59,268 nt of DNA from SYIM01 sp039800205 (GCA_039800205.1 JBDLRB010000084.1:1-59268); one strand, 5' to 3'; shown: positions 25,904-34,713, numbered from the stretch's first letter. Numbers and translations: made by a program. Notes: generated by a model not told the origin, from the letters alone.

Positions 25904-26698
25904 ATGAATGAGAGCGCCTCCATGAAAGATCAAATCGTGCTCGTGACCGGCGCCAGCCGGGGGATCGGCCTCGCGTGCGCGGCCCGCTTTACACAGGCGG
26001 GGGCACGGGTCATTGGCGTTTCGCGTGCGCTCGACCGCCTGGATGCAGCGCAGCAAACGCTGGCGGCGCGCGGCCTGGCCATGACCGCCGTCCGCGCGGT
26101 CGATCTGACCGATGCCGGGGCTGCGCTCGGGCTGGTCGAATCGATCGAGACCGAGTTCGGTCCCATCGACATTCTGGTCAACTCAGCCGGTGCAGCCCGC
26201 CGTTTCACGCTGGCCGAACTCGACCCGCAGAGCCTGCGCGAGTCCATGGACGCCAAGTACTTCGCCTATGTCAATGTGCTCGATCCGGTGCTCAAGCGTA
26301 TGGGTGAGCGCCGCGCGGGCAGCGTGGTGAATATCGTGGGTCAGGGCGGGCGACAGGCACGCGAGACCCACATCGGCGGGGGTGCGGCCAATGCCGCCCT
26401 CATGCTCGCCACGGTGGGCTATGCGCGGGGCTATGCGCCGCTGGGGGTCCGCATCAACGCGATCAACCCGGGCCTGACACGCACCGGTCGGGTCGATCAG
26501 GGGCTTGAGGCTCAGGCGCGGGCGAGCGGACGGGACAAGGCCGATCTCCTCGCGCAGGCGGTCGCAGCGATTCCAATGGGCCGAATGGCCGAGCCCGAGG
26601 AAATCGCCGAGGTCGCCTTCTTTCTCGCCTCGCCCGCCGCCAGTTACGTGAGCGGCGCGGTGATCCCGATGGATGGCTGCACCGCCTCGGTCATCTGA
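25904..26698 (+). CDS. SDR-fold protein lacking the Tyr-Lys catalytic pair
   Basis: 264 residues with the normal SDR cofactor loop TGASRGIG (~14-21), VNSAGAARRF, and the C-terminal ASPAASYVSGAVIPMDG. Where classical SDRs have YxxxK, this protein reads HIGGGAANAAL, so the tyrosine is replaced by glycine and the lysine by asparagine. NIVGQGG replaces the catalytic serine strand. The fold and NAD(P) binding are probably kept, but chemistry by the usual mechanism is unlikely. It overlaps the next small gene by one base and is followed by srkA, so the three may be co-transcribed. A different catalytic use, or a regulatory role, cannot be distinguished. Confidence 0.83.
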   Translation: MNESASMKDQIVLVTGASRGIGLACAARFTQAGARVIGVSRALDRLDAAQQTLAARGLAMTAVRAVDLTDAGAALGLVESIETEFGPIDILVNSAGAARRFTLAELDPQSLRESMDAKYFAYVNVLDPVLKRMGERRAGSVVNIVGQGGRQARETHIGGGAANAALMLATVGYARGYAPLGVRINAINPGLTRTGRVDQGLEAQARASGRDKADLLAQAVAAIPMGRMAEPEEIAEVAFFLASPAASYVSGAVIPMDGCTASVI

Positions 26699-26994
26699 TG
26701 CACGGCCAGGCCGATACCGCGATGAACGAAGAGCATCAACAGGCAATCAAGCGCCTGCGGGCAAGCCTCGCGCCCGGTCAGGCGAGTCAGGCCCTCATCG
26801 CGTGCTGGCGCGCCGAGTCCGCGCTGGTCGCGGCCCTGCCCGAGCGTTTCGGCGAAGTGCTCGAAGGCCTCCTTACCCGTTACGAATCGGCTGCCGCATT
26901 TGGGGAAGAAAGCTGTTCATTCAGCGTCGTCGATCTCCGGGCGCAACTGATGGTCTGGCTCGACAAGGCGGATGCCCGATTGAGCGGGCGATGA
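26698..26994 (+). CDS. Hypothetical 98-residue protein
   Basis: I do not recognise this protein. The ATG at 26698 shares its A with the TGA of the SDR upstream; an internal ATG at 26722 (giving MNEEHQQ) is the alternative start. The product is predicted to be mostly alpha-helical and soluble, with a Leu/Ala-rich middle (ALIACWRAESALVAALPERF) and two cysteines. There is no signal peptide or recognisable motif. The tight packing between the SDR and srkA (18 bases before srkA) and the uninterrupted frame support its being real. Confidence 0.6.
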   Translation: MHGQADTAMNEEHQQAIKRLRASLAPGQASQALIACWRAESALVAALPERFGEVLEGLLTRYESAAAFGEESCSFSVVDLRAQLMVWLDKADARLSGR

Positions 26995-27012
26995 TCCGTA
27001 TCGCCGCTTCGC

Positions 27013-28071
27013 ATGGCTGAGGCGATGTCCGCGAGCGCCCGCACGCCCTACGCCGGCCTCACCCCGCAAACCGTCCTCGATGCCCTCGAATCGGTTGGCT
27101 TCGTCGGCGATGGCCGACTGATCGCGCTGAACAGCTACGAGAACCGTGTCTATCTCGTGTACCTGGAAGACGCGGATCCGGTGGTCGTCAAGTTCTACCG
27201 TCCGAATCGCTGGAGCGACGAACAGATTGCCGAGGAGCACGCGCTCCTCGAGGAGCTTCACGAAGACGAGGTGCCGGCTGTGGCCCCCCTGCGGCTCGAC
27301 CGGGGACCCGCCCGAACGCGTGGAATTGGGACCGAACATCCTCCTGCGGACTTGCTGGCCCACGGGACGCTCGCGCACTGGGCGGGTTTCCGTTTTGCCG
27401 TATTTCCCCGCCGCGGCGGTCGCGCCCCTGAACTGGATCAACCCGGCGTCCTGGAATGGATCGGTCGCTTCATTGCCCGAATCCACCGGGTGGGCGCCCG
27501 GGCGCCCTTCAGACACCGCCCGTCCATCACCCCCGAAACCCTGGGCGATGCCGCGCGTCGCACCGTCGTCGAGAGCGGCCTGCTCCCCGACGAGTGCGCG
27601 GGCGCCTGGCTCGCCGCCGTCGACGCGGTGCTGGTGCGCGTCCGATCGGCATTCGAGACACTGCACGACTGTCCGGTCATCCGTCTGCATGGGGATTGCC
27701 ATCCGGGCAATGTGTTATGGACCACGGCAGGCCCGCATTTCGTCGACTTCGACGATGCACGCAGTGGCCCTGCGGTCCAGGATCTCTGGATGCTGACCTC
27801 GGGACAAGGTCGGAGCGCCGCCGGAGATCTTGCGCGTCTGCTCGAGGGCTATGAGGCGGTACGAGCCTTCGATCGCCGGGAGCTGGCGCTGATCGAACCC
27901 TTGCGCAGCCTCCGGTTGATTCACTACAGTGCATGGCTCGCCAGCCGCTGGGATGATCCGGCGTTTCCGGCCGCTTTTCCGAATTTTGGCAGCGCGCAGT
28001 ACTGGCAGGCGCGTACGGGCGAACTGCACGAACAACTCGCGGCCTTCGACGATTCAGCCGACGACGTCTGA
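27013..28071 (+). CDS. srkA: Stress response kinase A (YihE/SrkA family)
   Basis: Ser/Thr protein kinase of the aminoglycoside-phosphotransferase fold; in E. coli it protects against envelope stress and lethal antibiotic stress. The 352 residues show the opening SYENRVYLV, the ATP-site Lys60 in VVVKFYRP, the catalytic loop HGDCHPGN with Asp228 and Asn233, and the metal-binding DFDD at 245-248. This is close to the usual ~328-residue length, with a slightly longer N-terminus. In E. coli srkA sits beside dsbA; here a DsbA-family gene is nearby (25101-25760) but on the other strand. Confidence 0.9.
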   Translation: MAEAMSASARTPYAGLTPQTVLDALESVGFVGDGRLIALNSYENRVYLVYLEDADPVVVKFYRPNRWSDEQIAEEHALLEELHEDEVPAVAPLRLDRGPARTRGIGTEHPPADLLAHGTLAHWAGFRFAVFPRRGGRAPELDQPGVLEWIGRFIARIHRVGARAPFRHRPSITPETLGDAARRTVVESGLLPDECAGAWLAAVDAVLVRVRSAFETLHDCPVIRLHGDCHPGNVLWTTAGPHFVDFDDARSGPAVQDLWMLTSGQGRSAAGDLARLLEGYEAVRAFDRRELALIEPLRSLRLIHYSAWLASRWDDPAFPAAFPNFGSAQYWQARTGELHEQLAAFDDSADDV

Positions 28072-28141
28072 ATCAGCGGGCACCCCAGGTCCGATCGCGC
28101 CCGAGCGCGGCAGCCCAGTCTCCGCTCAGTCCGCGCTCGAC

Positions 28142-28147
28142 TAAAAT
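28142..28147 (+). promoter_or_regulatory. TAAAAT -10-like element upstream of hbd
   Basis: A five-of-six match to TATAAT, 35 bases before the hbd ATG, leaving room for an AGAGG ribosome site. No convincing -35 lies 16-18 bases upstream. Confidence 0.35.
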
Positions 28148-28182
28148 CTACCCAGCCAATCCATCACAGAGGCAAACTCGAC

Positions 28183-29031
28183 ATGAGCATCAGAACCATT
28201 GGCATCATCGGCGCCGGCACCATGGGCAGCGGTATCGCACATGCGTGCGCGGTCGCAGGACTCGACGCCGTGATGCAGGACATCAGCGAAGCCGCGCTTG
28301 AAAAAGGGATGAAAACCGTCGCGGGCTCGATCGAACGACTGGTCAGAAAGGGCACTCTCGACGAGGCCGGCAAGGCGCAGGCACTGAGTCATGTGCGCAC
28401 AAGCGCCAGACTCGAAGATCTCGCGCACGCCGACCTGATCATCGAGGCCGCCACCGAGAACGAGGCGCTGAAACTGAAGATCCTCGCTGGCGTCGAAGCC
28501 GTGGCCGACGCCGACACCCTGATCGCAACGAATACCTCGTCGATTTCGATCACGCGACTCGCGGCCGCGCTCAAGGCGCCGGGCCGCTTCGTCGGGCTGC
28601 ATTTCTTCAACCCCGTTCCGGTGATGGCACTGGTCGAAGTGATCCGGGGGCTACGCACCGACGATCAGACGGTTGAGGCGGTCACGGCCTTCGCTCAGGC
28701 GCTGGGCAAGACCCCAATTGGCGTGAAGAACAGCGCTGGATTCGTTGTCAATCGTATCTTGTGCCCAATGATCAACGAAGCCATTTTTGCGCTGGGCGAG
28801 GGCCTGGCCAGCGCCGAAGAGATCGACGCCGGCATGAAGCTCGGCTGCAATCACCCCATCGGTCCCCTTGCCCTGTGCGACCTGATCGGACTCGATGTGG
28901 AGTTGGCCGTGATGGAGGTGCTCTATTCGAACTTCAACGACCCGAAGTACCGGCCCGCGCCGCTGTTGCGCGAAATGGTCGATGCCGGGCTTCTGGGACG
29001 CAAGACCGGGCGGGGCTTTTACCAGTACTGA
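28183..29031 (+). CDS. hbd: 3-hydroxybutyryl-CoA dehydrogenase
   Basis: Interconverts 3-hydroxyacyl-CoA and 3-oxoacyl-CoA with NAD(P) in fatty acid, aromatic or butanoate metabolism. It is a stand-alone 282-residue enzyme: Rossmann motif GAGTMGSGIAHA at 8-19, the catalytic NTSSISITRLA and HFFNPVPVM (with the conserved His-Asn), SAGFVVNRI, and the C-terminal domain ending GRGFYQY. It could act in poly-3-hydroxybutyrate breakdown or in the acyl-CoA routes encoded at 30-39 kb. The gap to guaC is 60 bases, so they may share a transcript although the functions differ. Confidence 0.93.
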   Translation: MSIRTIGIIGAGTMGSGIAHACAVAGLDAVMQDISEAALEKGMKTVAGSIERLVRKGTLDEAGKAQALSHVRTSARLEDLAHADLIIEAATENEALKLKILAGVEAVADADTLIATNTSSISITRLAAALKAPGRFVGLHFFNPVPVMALVEVIRGLRTDDQTVEAVTAFAQALGKTPIGVKNSAGFVVNRILCPMINEAIFALGEGLASAEEIDAGMKLGCNHPIGPLALCDLIGLDVELAVMEVLYSNFNDPKYRPAPLLREMVDAGLLGRKTGRGFYQY

Positions 29032-29091
29032 GATGGATGAGGCTGAACGCGCTTCAGGCGGCGAGCACGACACCCTTTGGGAGACCCGTTG

Positions 29092-30066
29092 ATGGAAATC
29101 TTTGACTACGACAACATCTTGCTGCTGCCACGCCGCTGCGTGGTCTCGAGCCGGCGCGAATGCGACCCGTCGGTCGAGCTCGGCGGTCGTCGCTTCAGGA
29201 TCCCGGCTGTTCCAGCCAACATGAAAACGGTCGTCAACGAAGCCATCTGCGAACAGTTGGCGCGCGATGGGTATTTCTACATCCACCATCGCTTTGATGT
29301 CGATGCGGTGGCCTTTGCCCGCCAGATGCGTGCGCAGGGCCTCTACGTCTCGATCTCGCTGGGCGTCAAGGACGAAGATCGCGCTGCAGTCCGGGCGCTC
29401 GCCGCCGAGGGCCTGGGGGCCGACTACGTCACACTCGATATCGCCCACGGACACGCCGAATCGGTCAGGGAAATGATCGCCTACATTCGCGAACACCTGC
29501 CCTCAACCTTCATCATTGCCGGTAACGTCGGAACCCCAGAGGGCGTGATCGACCTCGAAGCCTGGGGCGCCGATGCCACCAAGGTCGGCATCGGCCCGGG
29601 CAAGGTCTGCATCACGCGGATGAAGACCGGCTTCGGAACCGGGGGCTGGCAACTGTCTGCACTCAAATGGTGTGCGCGCGTGGCCACCCGCCCGATCATC
29701 GCCGACGGCGGCATTCGTGAACACGGCGATATTGCCAAGTCGGTCCGCTTTGGCGCCACGATGGTGATGATCGGCTCGATGTTTGCCGGACACGAGGAAT
29801 CGCCCGGCGCGACGGTCGAGGTCGACGGACGCCTCTTCAAGGAGTACTACGGATCAGCGTCGGAATTCAACAAGGGCCATCGTAGCTTCGTCGAGGGCAA
29901 GCGCATTCTCGAACCCGTGAAAGGGCGACTCGCCGACACGCTGCGCGAAATGGAAGAGGATCTGCAAAGCTCGATCTCGTACGCAGGCGGACGTCGACTC
30001 ACTGACCTCAAACGGGTCAACTATGTGATCCTTGGCCATGACAACGATTCGAGCTATCTGATCTGA
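29092..30066 (+). CDS. guaC: GMP reductase, Gram-positive-type (GuaC2)
   Basis: NADPH-dependent deamination of GMP to IMP, balancing purine pools. The 324-residue TIM barrel lacks CBS domains and shows DYDNILLLPRR, VPANMKTV, the cysteine loop GPGKVCITRMKTGFGTGG (catalytic Cys173), IIADGGIREHGDIAKS, and GSASEFNKGHRSFVEGK. These details match the ~326-residue enzyme of Bacillus and Staphylococcus better than the 347-residue E. coli GuaC. An ATG at 29092 replaces a TTG 15 bases upstream. The 3' end overlaps the convergent acetyltransferase gene by 13 bases. Acquisition from outside the lineage is possible but untested. Confidence 0.9.
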   Translation: MEIFDYDNILLLPRRCVVSSRRECDPSVELGGRRFRIPAVPANMKTVVNEAICEQLARDGYFYIHHRFDVDAVAFARQMRAQGLYVSISLGVKDEDRAAVRALAAEGLGADYVTLDIAHGHAESVREMIAYIREHLPSTFIIAGNVGTPEGVIDLEAWGADATKVGIGPGKVCITRMKTGFGTGGWQLSALKWCARVATRPIIADGGIREHGDIAKSVRFGATMVMIGSMFAGHEESPGATVEVDGRLFKEYYGSASEFNKGHRSFVEGKRILEPVKGRLADTLREMEEDLQSSISYAGGRRLTDLKRVNYVILGHDNDSSYLI

Positions 30067-30656
30067 CGCTCGGGCACTGCGGGGACGGCCGGCTGCAAAG
30101 CGCCGGGCCCCAGTGCTCGCTGCATCAAAACCGTATCGATCCAGCGATCAAACTTCCAGCCGCTTGCCTGCAGCACCCCCGCAAAACGAAAGCCACAGGC
30201 GGCATGCAGACCGATGGATGCCGTGTTGGCGCTGTCACCGATCACTGCGAGCATCTGGCGTGCGCCGGCGGCCTCGGCCCGCACGATCAGCGCCTCCAGC
30301 AATCTTCGCCCCAGGCCGAGACCGCGATACGCCTGATCAATGTAGATCGAGTTTTCGACGCTGAACCGGTAGGCGGGTCGGGTACGAAAGAAATTCACAT
30401 ACGCGTAGCCAAGCACCTGGCCCTTGCGCTCGGCAACGAGATAAGGAAACCCATTGTCAATGACATCGAGTCGACGACGGGCCAGTTCGGCGCGATCCGG
30501 AGGCTCAAGCTCGAAGGACGCCGAGCCATGGCGGACGTGGTGAGCATAGATTCGCTGAATATCGTCCAGGTCGGTTTCGACGCTGTCTCGAATCAGCACC
30601 TCGGTCCCGGCCTCCCCCAGCTTTTCGACGGGGCCAGCGGCGGACTGTATGGTCAT
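30054..30656 (-). CDS. GNAT N-acetyltransferase, phosphinothricin/methionine-sulfoximine type
   Basis: 200-residue GNAT protein. RIYAHHVRHGSASFE and the acetyl-CoA loop YRGLGLGRRLL, followed by IGLHAACGFRFAGVL and WIDTVLMQ, place it in the Pat/YncA (MnaT) subgroup, which acetylates L-methionine sulfoximine, phosphinothricin or related amino acids. The chosen ATG at 30656 has TGAGGA before it and sits one base after the stop of the DUF1289 gene (TGACATG), so translation is probably coupled. A second ATG at 30671 would overlap that gene. The role is possibly detoxification of amino-acid analogues; the substrate is not proven. Confidence 0.85.
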   Translation of the reverse strand: MTIQSAAGPVEKLGEAGTEVLIRDSVETDLDDIQRIYAHHVRHGSASFELEPPDRAELARRRLDVIDNGFPYLVAERKGQVLGYAYVNFFRTRPAYRFSVENSIYIDQAYRGLGLGRRLLEALIVRAEAAGARQMLAVIGDSANTASIGLHAACGFRFAGVLQASGWKFDRWIDTVLMQRALGPGALQPAVPAVPERQIR

Positions 30657-30657
30657 G

Positions 30658-30948
30658 TCATTGATCCTCATCCGGAGGCCGGCCCGCTTCAGATTCGCGG
30701 TGCCAGGCGAGCAGGGCCCGCGCACGGGAGGCGCCCATCTTGCCGGTCAGCGCCCGCTCGAGCGGAACGCCGAACTCGTCACAGATTCGTTGCCATACCA
30801 GCAGGCGCTCTGGCGCATCGAAGATCAACCAATCGCTGATTTCATCAAGCGATCGGGCACATCCCTCGCACAGTCCGTTCGCGGGGTCAATCCGGCAGAC
30901 CGCGACGCAGGGTGAGGGCACCTCGCACGGGGGCTCTGGGGGTCTCAT
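30658..30948 (-). CDS. DUF1289 small cysteine-motif protein
   Basis: 96-residue protein with the DUF1289 signature SPCVAVCRIDPANGLCEGCARSLDEISDW (visible as SPCVAVC, GLCEGC and EISDW), a four-cysteine pattern suggestive of metal or iron-sulphur binding, followed by a helical tail. The ATG at 30948 places the motif near the N-terminus as in other members; a TTG at 30987 would overlap the liuD stop (TTGA) and is the alternative. Function unknown. It is the seventh gene of the liu-type operon and is followed immediately by the acetyltransferase. Confidence 0.8.
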   Translation of the reverse strand: MRPPEPPCEVPSPCVAVCRIDPANGLCEGCARSLDEISDWLIFDAPERLLVWQRICDEFGVPLERALTGKMGASRARALLAWHRESEAGRPPDEDQ

Positions 30949-30983
30949 CAGCTCAAGGTCTCCATGCTGGGCGATCGCACGCC

Positions 30984-33071
30984 TCAATGGGGCGCGACCG
31001 TGACTTCGGTGCTCGGCGGCACGTCGGGGCCAATCACAAGGAGTACAGTTCCTTCGTCGACCTGATCCCCTTCACGAACGGAAAGTGTCCCGATCCGGCC
31101 TGCCTGCGGTGCGCGAATCTGATGCTCCATCTTCATAGCCTCGAGCACCATCAGGATCTGGCCCGAGTCGACCGTATCGCCCAGCGCAACCGGCAGGCTC
31201 ACGACTTTGCCGGGCATGGGCGCAGTCAGCGCGCAAGCGCCCGACGGCACACCGGCGCGTTCGGACGCCGATCGGCCCAGCGGGCGCTCGACGAACCGAT
31301 AGTGGGTACCGCGATCGAACAGATAAAGCGCGTCAGCGCGCTCGTGCACCGAGAAGCGGCGGGGGACACCGTCGATCTGTGCCGAGACCACGCTGCCGCT
31401 TGCCGCTCGACTCAGCGATTCGATCCGGGTGATGTGGCCCTCCTCGGAGACGCTCATTTCACCGTCGGGCATGAACTCGACGCTGAAACGCGCAGCCTGG
31501 CCCTCGCTCTCGAGCGTCACGGCCTGGGACGCCGGCCCCGACACACGCCAGGCGGTCTGTATGCTCCAGGGATCGGTCCAATCTGTCTGCGGACGCTGCG
31601 CCCCGGGCGCAGCCGCACGCTGCATCCAGAGGGCTGCCGCCAACGCACGAATGGAACCGTCCGCACGCTGGGCATGTGTGGGTAACAGTTGCGCGCGTTC
31701 GCGCTCGATCAGGCCGGTGTCGAGATCGCCTGCAACAAACGGCGCGCATCGCATGAGCCGCGACAGCAACCCCGCGTTGCAGGCGAGGCCGACCAGTTCG
31801 ACCTCGGCGAGAGCCGCCCGCATCCGGGCAATGGCCTGCTGCCGATCCGCCCCCCAGGTGATGAGCTTGGCAATCATCGGGTCATAGTGGGGGGTGATCG
31901 AATCCAGTGCTCGAATGCCGCTGTCGATCCGGATCGCTGCTCGCGGAGCGCCTTCGGAACCCCATATGGCAAACCGGCTGGCCTGCGGCAGGCGCAGGTG
32001 ATCGATCCGACCGATCGAGGGCAGGAAGTCACGCTCGGGCTGCTCGGCATATAGCCGGACCTCGATCGCATGGCCATCGATCGCAAGCGATTCCTGCGAA
32101 CAGGGCAGGGGCTCGCCGGCCGCCACGCGCAATTGCCACTCGACCAGATCCTGCCCGGTGATCATTTCAGTGACCGGATGCTCGACCTGCAAGCGCGTAT
32201 TCATCTCCATGAAATAAAAGCGGCCATCGGGCTCGACGATGAATTCCACCGTCCCCGCGCCCTCGTAGGCCACGGCACGGGCCGCAGCGAGCGCAGCCTC
32301 GCCCATCGCAGCACGTCGATGGGCGTCCATGCCCGGAGCGGGCGCTTCCTCGATCACCTTCTGGTGGCGGCGCTGGATCGAGCAGTCGCGCTCGAACAGA
32401 TGCACGGCCTGGCCGTGTCGATCAGCGAACACCTGAATCTCGATATGGCGAGGCCGCTGCACGTAACGCTCGATCAGCACACGGTCGTCCCCAAAAGCGG
32501 ATCGTGCCTCGCGCTGGCATGAGGCCAGGGCGTCGCTGAAGTGCTCACGGGCGGTCACGATCCGCATGCCCTTGCCGCCACCACCCGCACTGGCCTTGAT
32601 CAGGACCGGATAGCCGATCGAATCGGCTTGCGCATGCAGGTATTCAGCCTCCTGACGTTCACCGTGATAGCCCGGCACGAGCGGCACCCCCGCGCGTGCC
32701 ATCAGGCTCTTCGCCGCGGACTTGTTGCCCATGGCAGCGATCGCCGACGGGGGGGGTCCGATGAACACCATTCCGGCCTCGATCACCGCAGTGGCGAAGG
32801 CCTCGTTCTCGGACAGAAAACCATACCCGGGGTGAATGGCCTGAGCCCCACGATCGCGTGCGACCTCGATCAGGCGCGCGCCATTCAGATACGACTCGCG
32901 CGCCGGGGCCGGACCAATAGGTACCGCCTGGTCGCAGGCCGCCACGTGTGCAGCCTCGCGGTCGGCCTCCGAAAAGACGGCAATCGTCTCGATACCCATC
33001 CGACGGGCCGTTGCTGCAATCCGGCAGGCGATCTCGCCACGGTTGGCGATCAGGATCCGTTCAAACATCAT
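30984..33071 (-). CDS. liuD: Methylcrotonyl-CoA carboxylase, biotin carboxylase/BCCP subunit
   Basis: ATP-dependent carboxylation of biotin for 3-methylcrotonyl-CoA carboxylase in leucine degradation. The 695 residues contain FERILIANRGEIACRI, the ATP-grasp loop ASAGGGGKGM, HIEIQVFAD, RDCSIQRRHQK, and EMNTRLQVEHPVTE. A linker/BT region follows, then the biotinyl domain with EAMKMEH, where Lys647 is the biotin site. Acetyl- or propionyl-CoA carboxylase alpha chains share these domains; assignment to MCC rests on the adjacent liuB and liuA. It starts six bases after liuB. Confidence 0.9.
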   Translation of the reverse strand: MMFERILIANRGEIACRIAATARRMGIETIAVFSEADREAAHVAACDQAVPIGPAPARESYLNGARLIEVARDRGAQAIHPGYGFLSENEAFATAVIEAGMVFIGPPPSAIAAMGNKSAAKSLMARAGVPLVPGYHGERQEAEYLHAQADSIGYPVLIKASAGGGGKGMRIVTAREHFSDALASCQREARSAFGDDRVLIERYVQRPRHIEIQVFADRHGQAVHLFERDCSIQRRHQKVIEEAPAPGMDAHRRAAMGEAALAAARAVAYEGAGTVEFIVEPDGRFYFMEMNTRLQVEHPVTEMITGQDLVEWQLRVAAGEPLPCSQESLAIDGHAIEVRLYAEQPERDFLPSIGRIDHLRLPQASRFAIWGSEGAPRAAIRIDSGIRALDSITPHYDPMIAKLITWGADRQQAIARMRAALAEVELVGLACNAGLLSRLMRCAPFVAGDLDTGLIERERAQLLPTHAQRADGSIRALAAALWMQRAAAPGAQRPQTDWTDPWSIQTAWRVSGPASQAVTLESEGQAARFSVEFMPDGEMSVSEEGHITRIESLSRAASGSVVSAQIDGVPRRFSVHERADALYLFDRGTHYRFVERPLGRSASERAGVPSGACALTAPMPGKVVSLPVALGDTVDSGQILMVLEAMKMEHQIRAPQAGRIGTLSVREGDQVDEGTVLLVIGPDVPPSTEVTVAPH

Positions 33072-33077
33072 CGGTCC

Positions 33078-34685
33078 TCACATCCTGAAAACGCCGTAGC
33101 GCGTGGGTTCGATCGGGGCATTCTGAGCCATCGAGAGGCCCAGTGCGAGCACGGTCCGGGTATCGGCCGGATCGATGATGCCGTCATCCCACAGGCGCGC
33201 ACTCGCATAGTACGGATGACCCTGGCGCTCGTACTGTGCCCGGATCGGCGCTCGAAACGCCTCCTCTTCATCCGGCCCCCAGTGCCCCCCGCGGGCCTCG
33301 ATGGCATCGCGCCGGACGGTCGCCAGCACGGCTGCCGCCTGCTCGCCCCCCATCACGCTGATCCGGGCGTTGGGCCACATCCACAACATGCGTGGTGAAA
33401 AGGCACGCCCGCACATGCCGTAATTGCCGGCCCCGAAGGAGCCGCCGATGATCACGGTGAATTTCGGCACCCGCGCGCAGGCCACGGCGGTGACGAGCTT
33501 GGCGCCCGCCCGGGCAATACCCTCCTGCTCGTACTTGCGTCCAACCATGAAGCCGGTGATGTTCTGCAAGAAGACGAGCGCAATACCCCGCTGCGTACAG
33601 AGCTCGATGAAATGCGCGCCCTTTGCTGCGGATTCGGCAAAAAGAATGCCGTTGTTGGCGATCACCCCGACGGGCAGGCCGTGAATCCGCGCGAATCCGG
33701 TGACCAGGGTGGTGCCGTAACGCGCCTTGAATTCGTCGAACTCCGAGCCATCGACGATGCGTGCAATGACTTCGCGCACGTCGAAGGGCTTGCGCGGATC
33801 GGCCGGCACGATGCCGTGGAGCTCGCTTGCGTCGTATCGCGGGGCGACCGGCGTGCGGGCATCGATCGGCGTGGGCTTCGCGCGATTGAGCCGCGCAACG
33901 GCGGCCCGCGCCAGCGCGAGCGCGTGCGCGTCGTCCTCGGCCAGATGATCCGCCACACCCGACAGCCGGGTGTGCACATCCCCCCCACCCAAGTCCTCGG
34001 CGCTGACCACTTCGCCCGTCGCCGCCTTGACCAGTGGCGGGCCCCCGAGAAAGATCGTGCCCTGATTGCGTACGATGATCGCCTCGTCGCTCATGGCGGG
34101 CACATAGGCGCCACCGGCGGTGCACGAACCCATCACCACAGCGATCTGCGCGATCCCCTTTGCCGACAGCTGCGCCTGGTTGTAGAAGATGCGCCCAAAG
34201 TGCTCGCGATCGGGGAAGACCTCGTCCTGGTTGGGCAGATTGGCTCCGCCGGAATCCACCAGGTAGATGCAGGGCAGGTGGTTGTCGCCGGCGATCTCCT
34301 GCGCGCGCAGATGCTTCTTCACCGTCATCGGGAAGTAAGTGCCTCCTTTGACCGTCGCATCATTGCAGACAATCATGCACTCGAGTCCACTGACCCGGCC
34401 GATGCCGGTGATCAATCCGGCGCAGGGTGCCTCGCCGTCATACATGTCCCATGCAGCAAGCGGTGAGCATTCCAGAAAGGGGGATCCCCGGTCGATGAGT
34501 TGCGCAATTCGGTCGCGCGGCAAGAGCTTGCCCCGCGCGAGGTGGCGCGAACGGGCGGTCTCGCCCCCGCCCTGCGCGATCCGGGCCACCTGCCCGCGCA
34601 AATCCCCGACCAGCGCACGCATCCACTGCGCATGCGCCGCAAACTCACTGCTCCGGGGGTCCACCCCGCTCTCGATCACGGCCAT
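33078..34685 (-). CDS. liuB: Methylcrotonyl-CoA carboxylase, carboxyltransferase subunit
   Basis: Transfers CO2 from biotin to 3-methylcrotonyl-CoA. At 535 residues it has the expected MCC-beta length. Visible landmarks: ARGKLLPRDRI, DMYDGEAPCAG, GGTYFPMTVKKHLRAQEIA (as VKKHLRAQ), SGGANLPNQDEVFPD, GSCTAGGAYVPAMSDE, LQNITGFMVGRKYE, and GGSFGAGNYGMCGRA with FSPRMLWMWPNARISVMGG. NITGFMVG and PRMLWMWPNARISVMGG are characteristic of MCC/geranyl-CoA carboxylases rather than propionyl-CoA carboxylase. The ATG at 34685 follows GGGAGAACGGG; the open frame upstream is non-conserved. It pairs with liuD. Confidence 0.93.
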   Translation of the reverse strand: MAVIESGVDPRSSEFAAHAQWMRALVGDLRGQVARIAQGGGETARSRHLARGKLLPRDRIAQLIDRGSPFLECSPLAAWDMYDGEAPCAGLITGIGRVSGLECMIVCNDATVKGGTYFPMTVKKHLRAQEIAGDNHLPCIYLVDSGGANLPNQDEVFPDREHFGRIFYNQAQLSAKGIAQIAVVMGSCTAGGAYVPAMSDEAIIVRNQGTIFLGGPPLVKAATGEVVSAEDLGGGDVHTRLSGVADHLAEDDAHALALARAAVARLNRAKPTPIDARTPVAPRYDASELHGIVPADPRKPFDVREVIARIVDGSEFDEFKARYGTTLVTGFARIHGLPVGVIANNGILFAESAAKGAHFIELCTQRGIALVFLQNITGFMVGRKYEQEGIARAGAKLVTAVACARVPKFTVIIGGSFGAGNYGMCGRAFSPRMLWMWPNARISVMGGEQAAAVLATVRRDAIEARGGHWGPDEEEAFRAPIRAQYERQGHPYYASARLWDDGIIDPADTRTVLALGLSMAQNAPIEPTRYGVFRM

Positions 34686-34713
34686 CCCGTTCTCCCGCGT
34701 GGCACGCTCGTCA

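Noticed and set aside
30949..30987. TTG start for the DUF1289 gene overlapping the liuD stop (TTGA)
   Set aside because: Possible, but the ATG at 30948 gives the family-typical N-terminus; kept as an alternative only.
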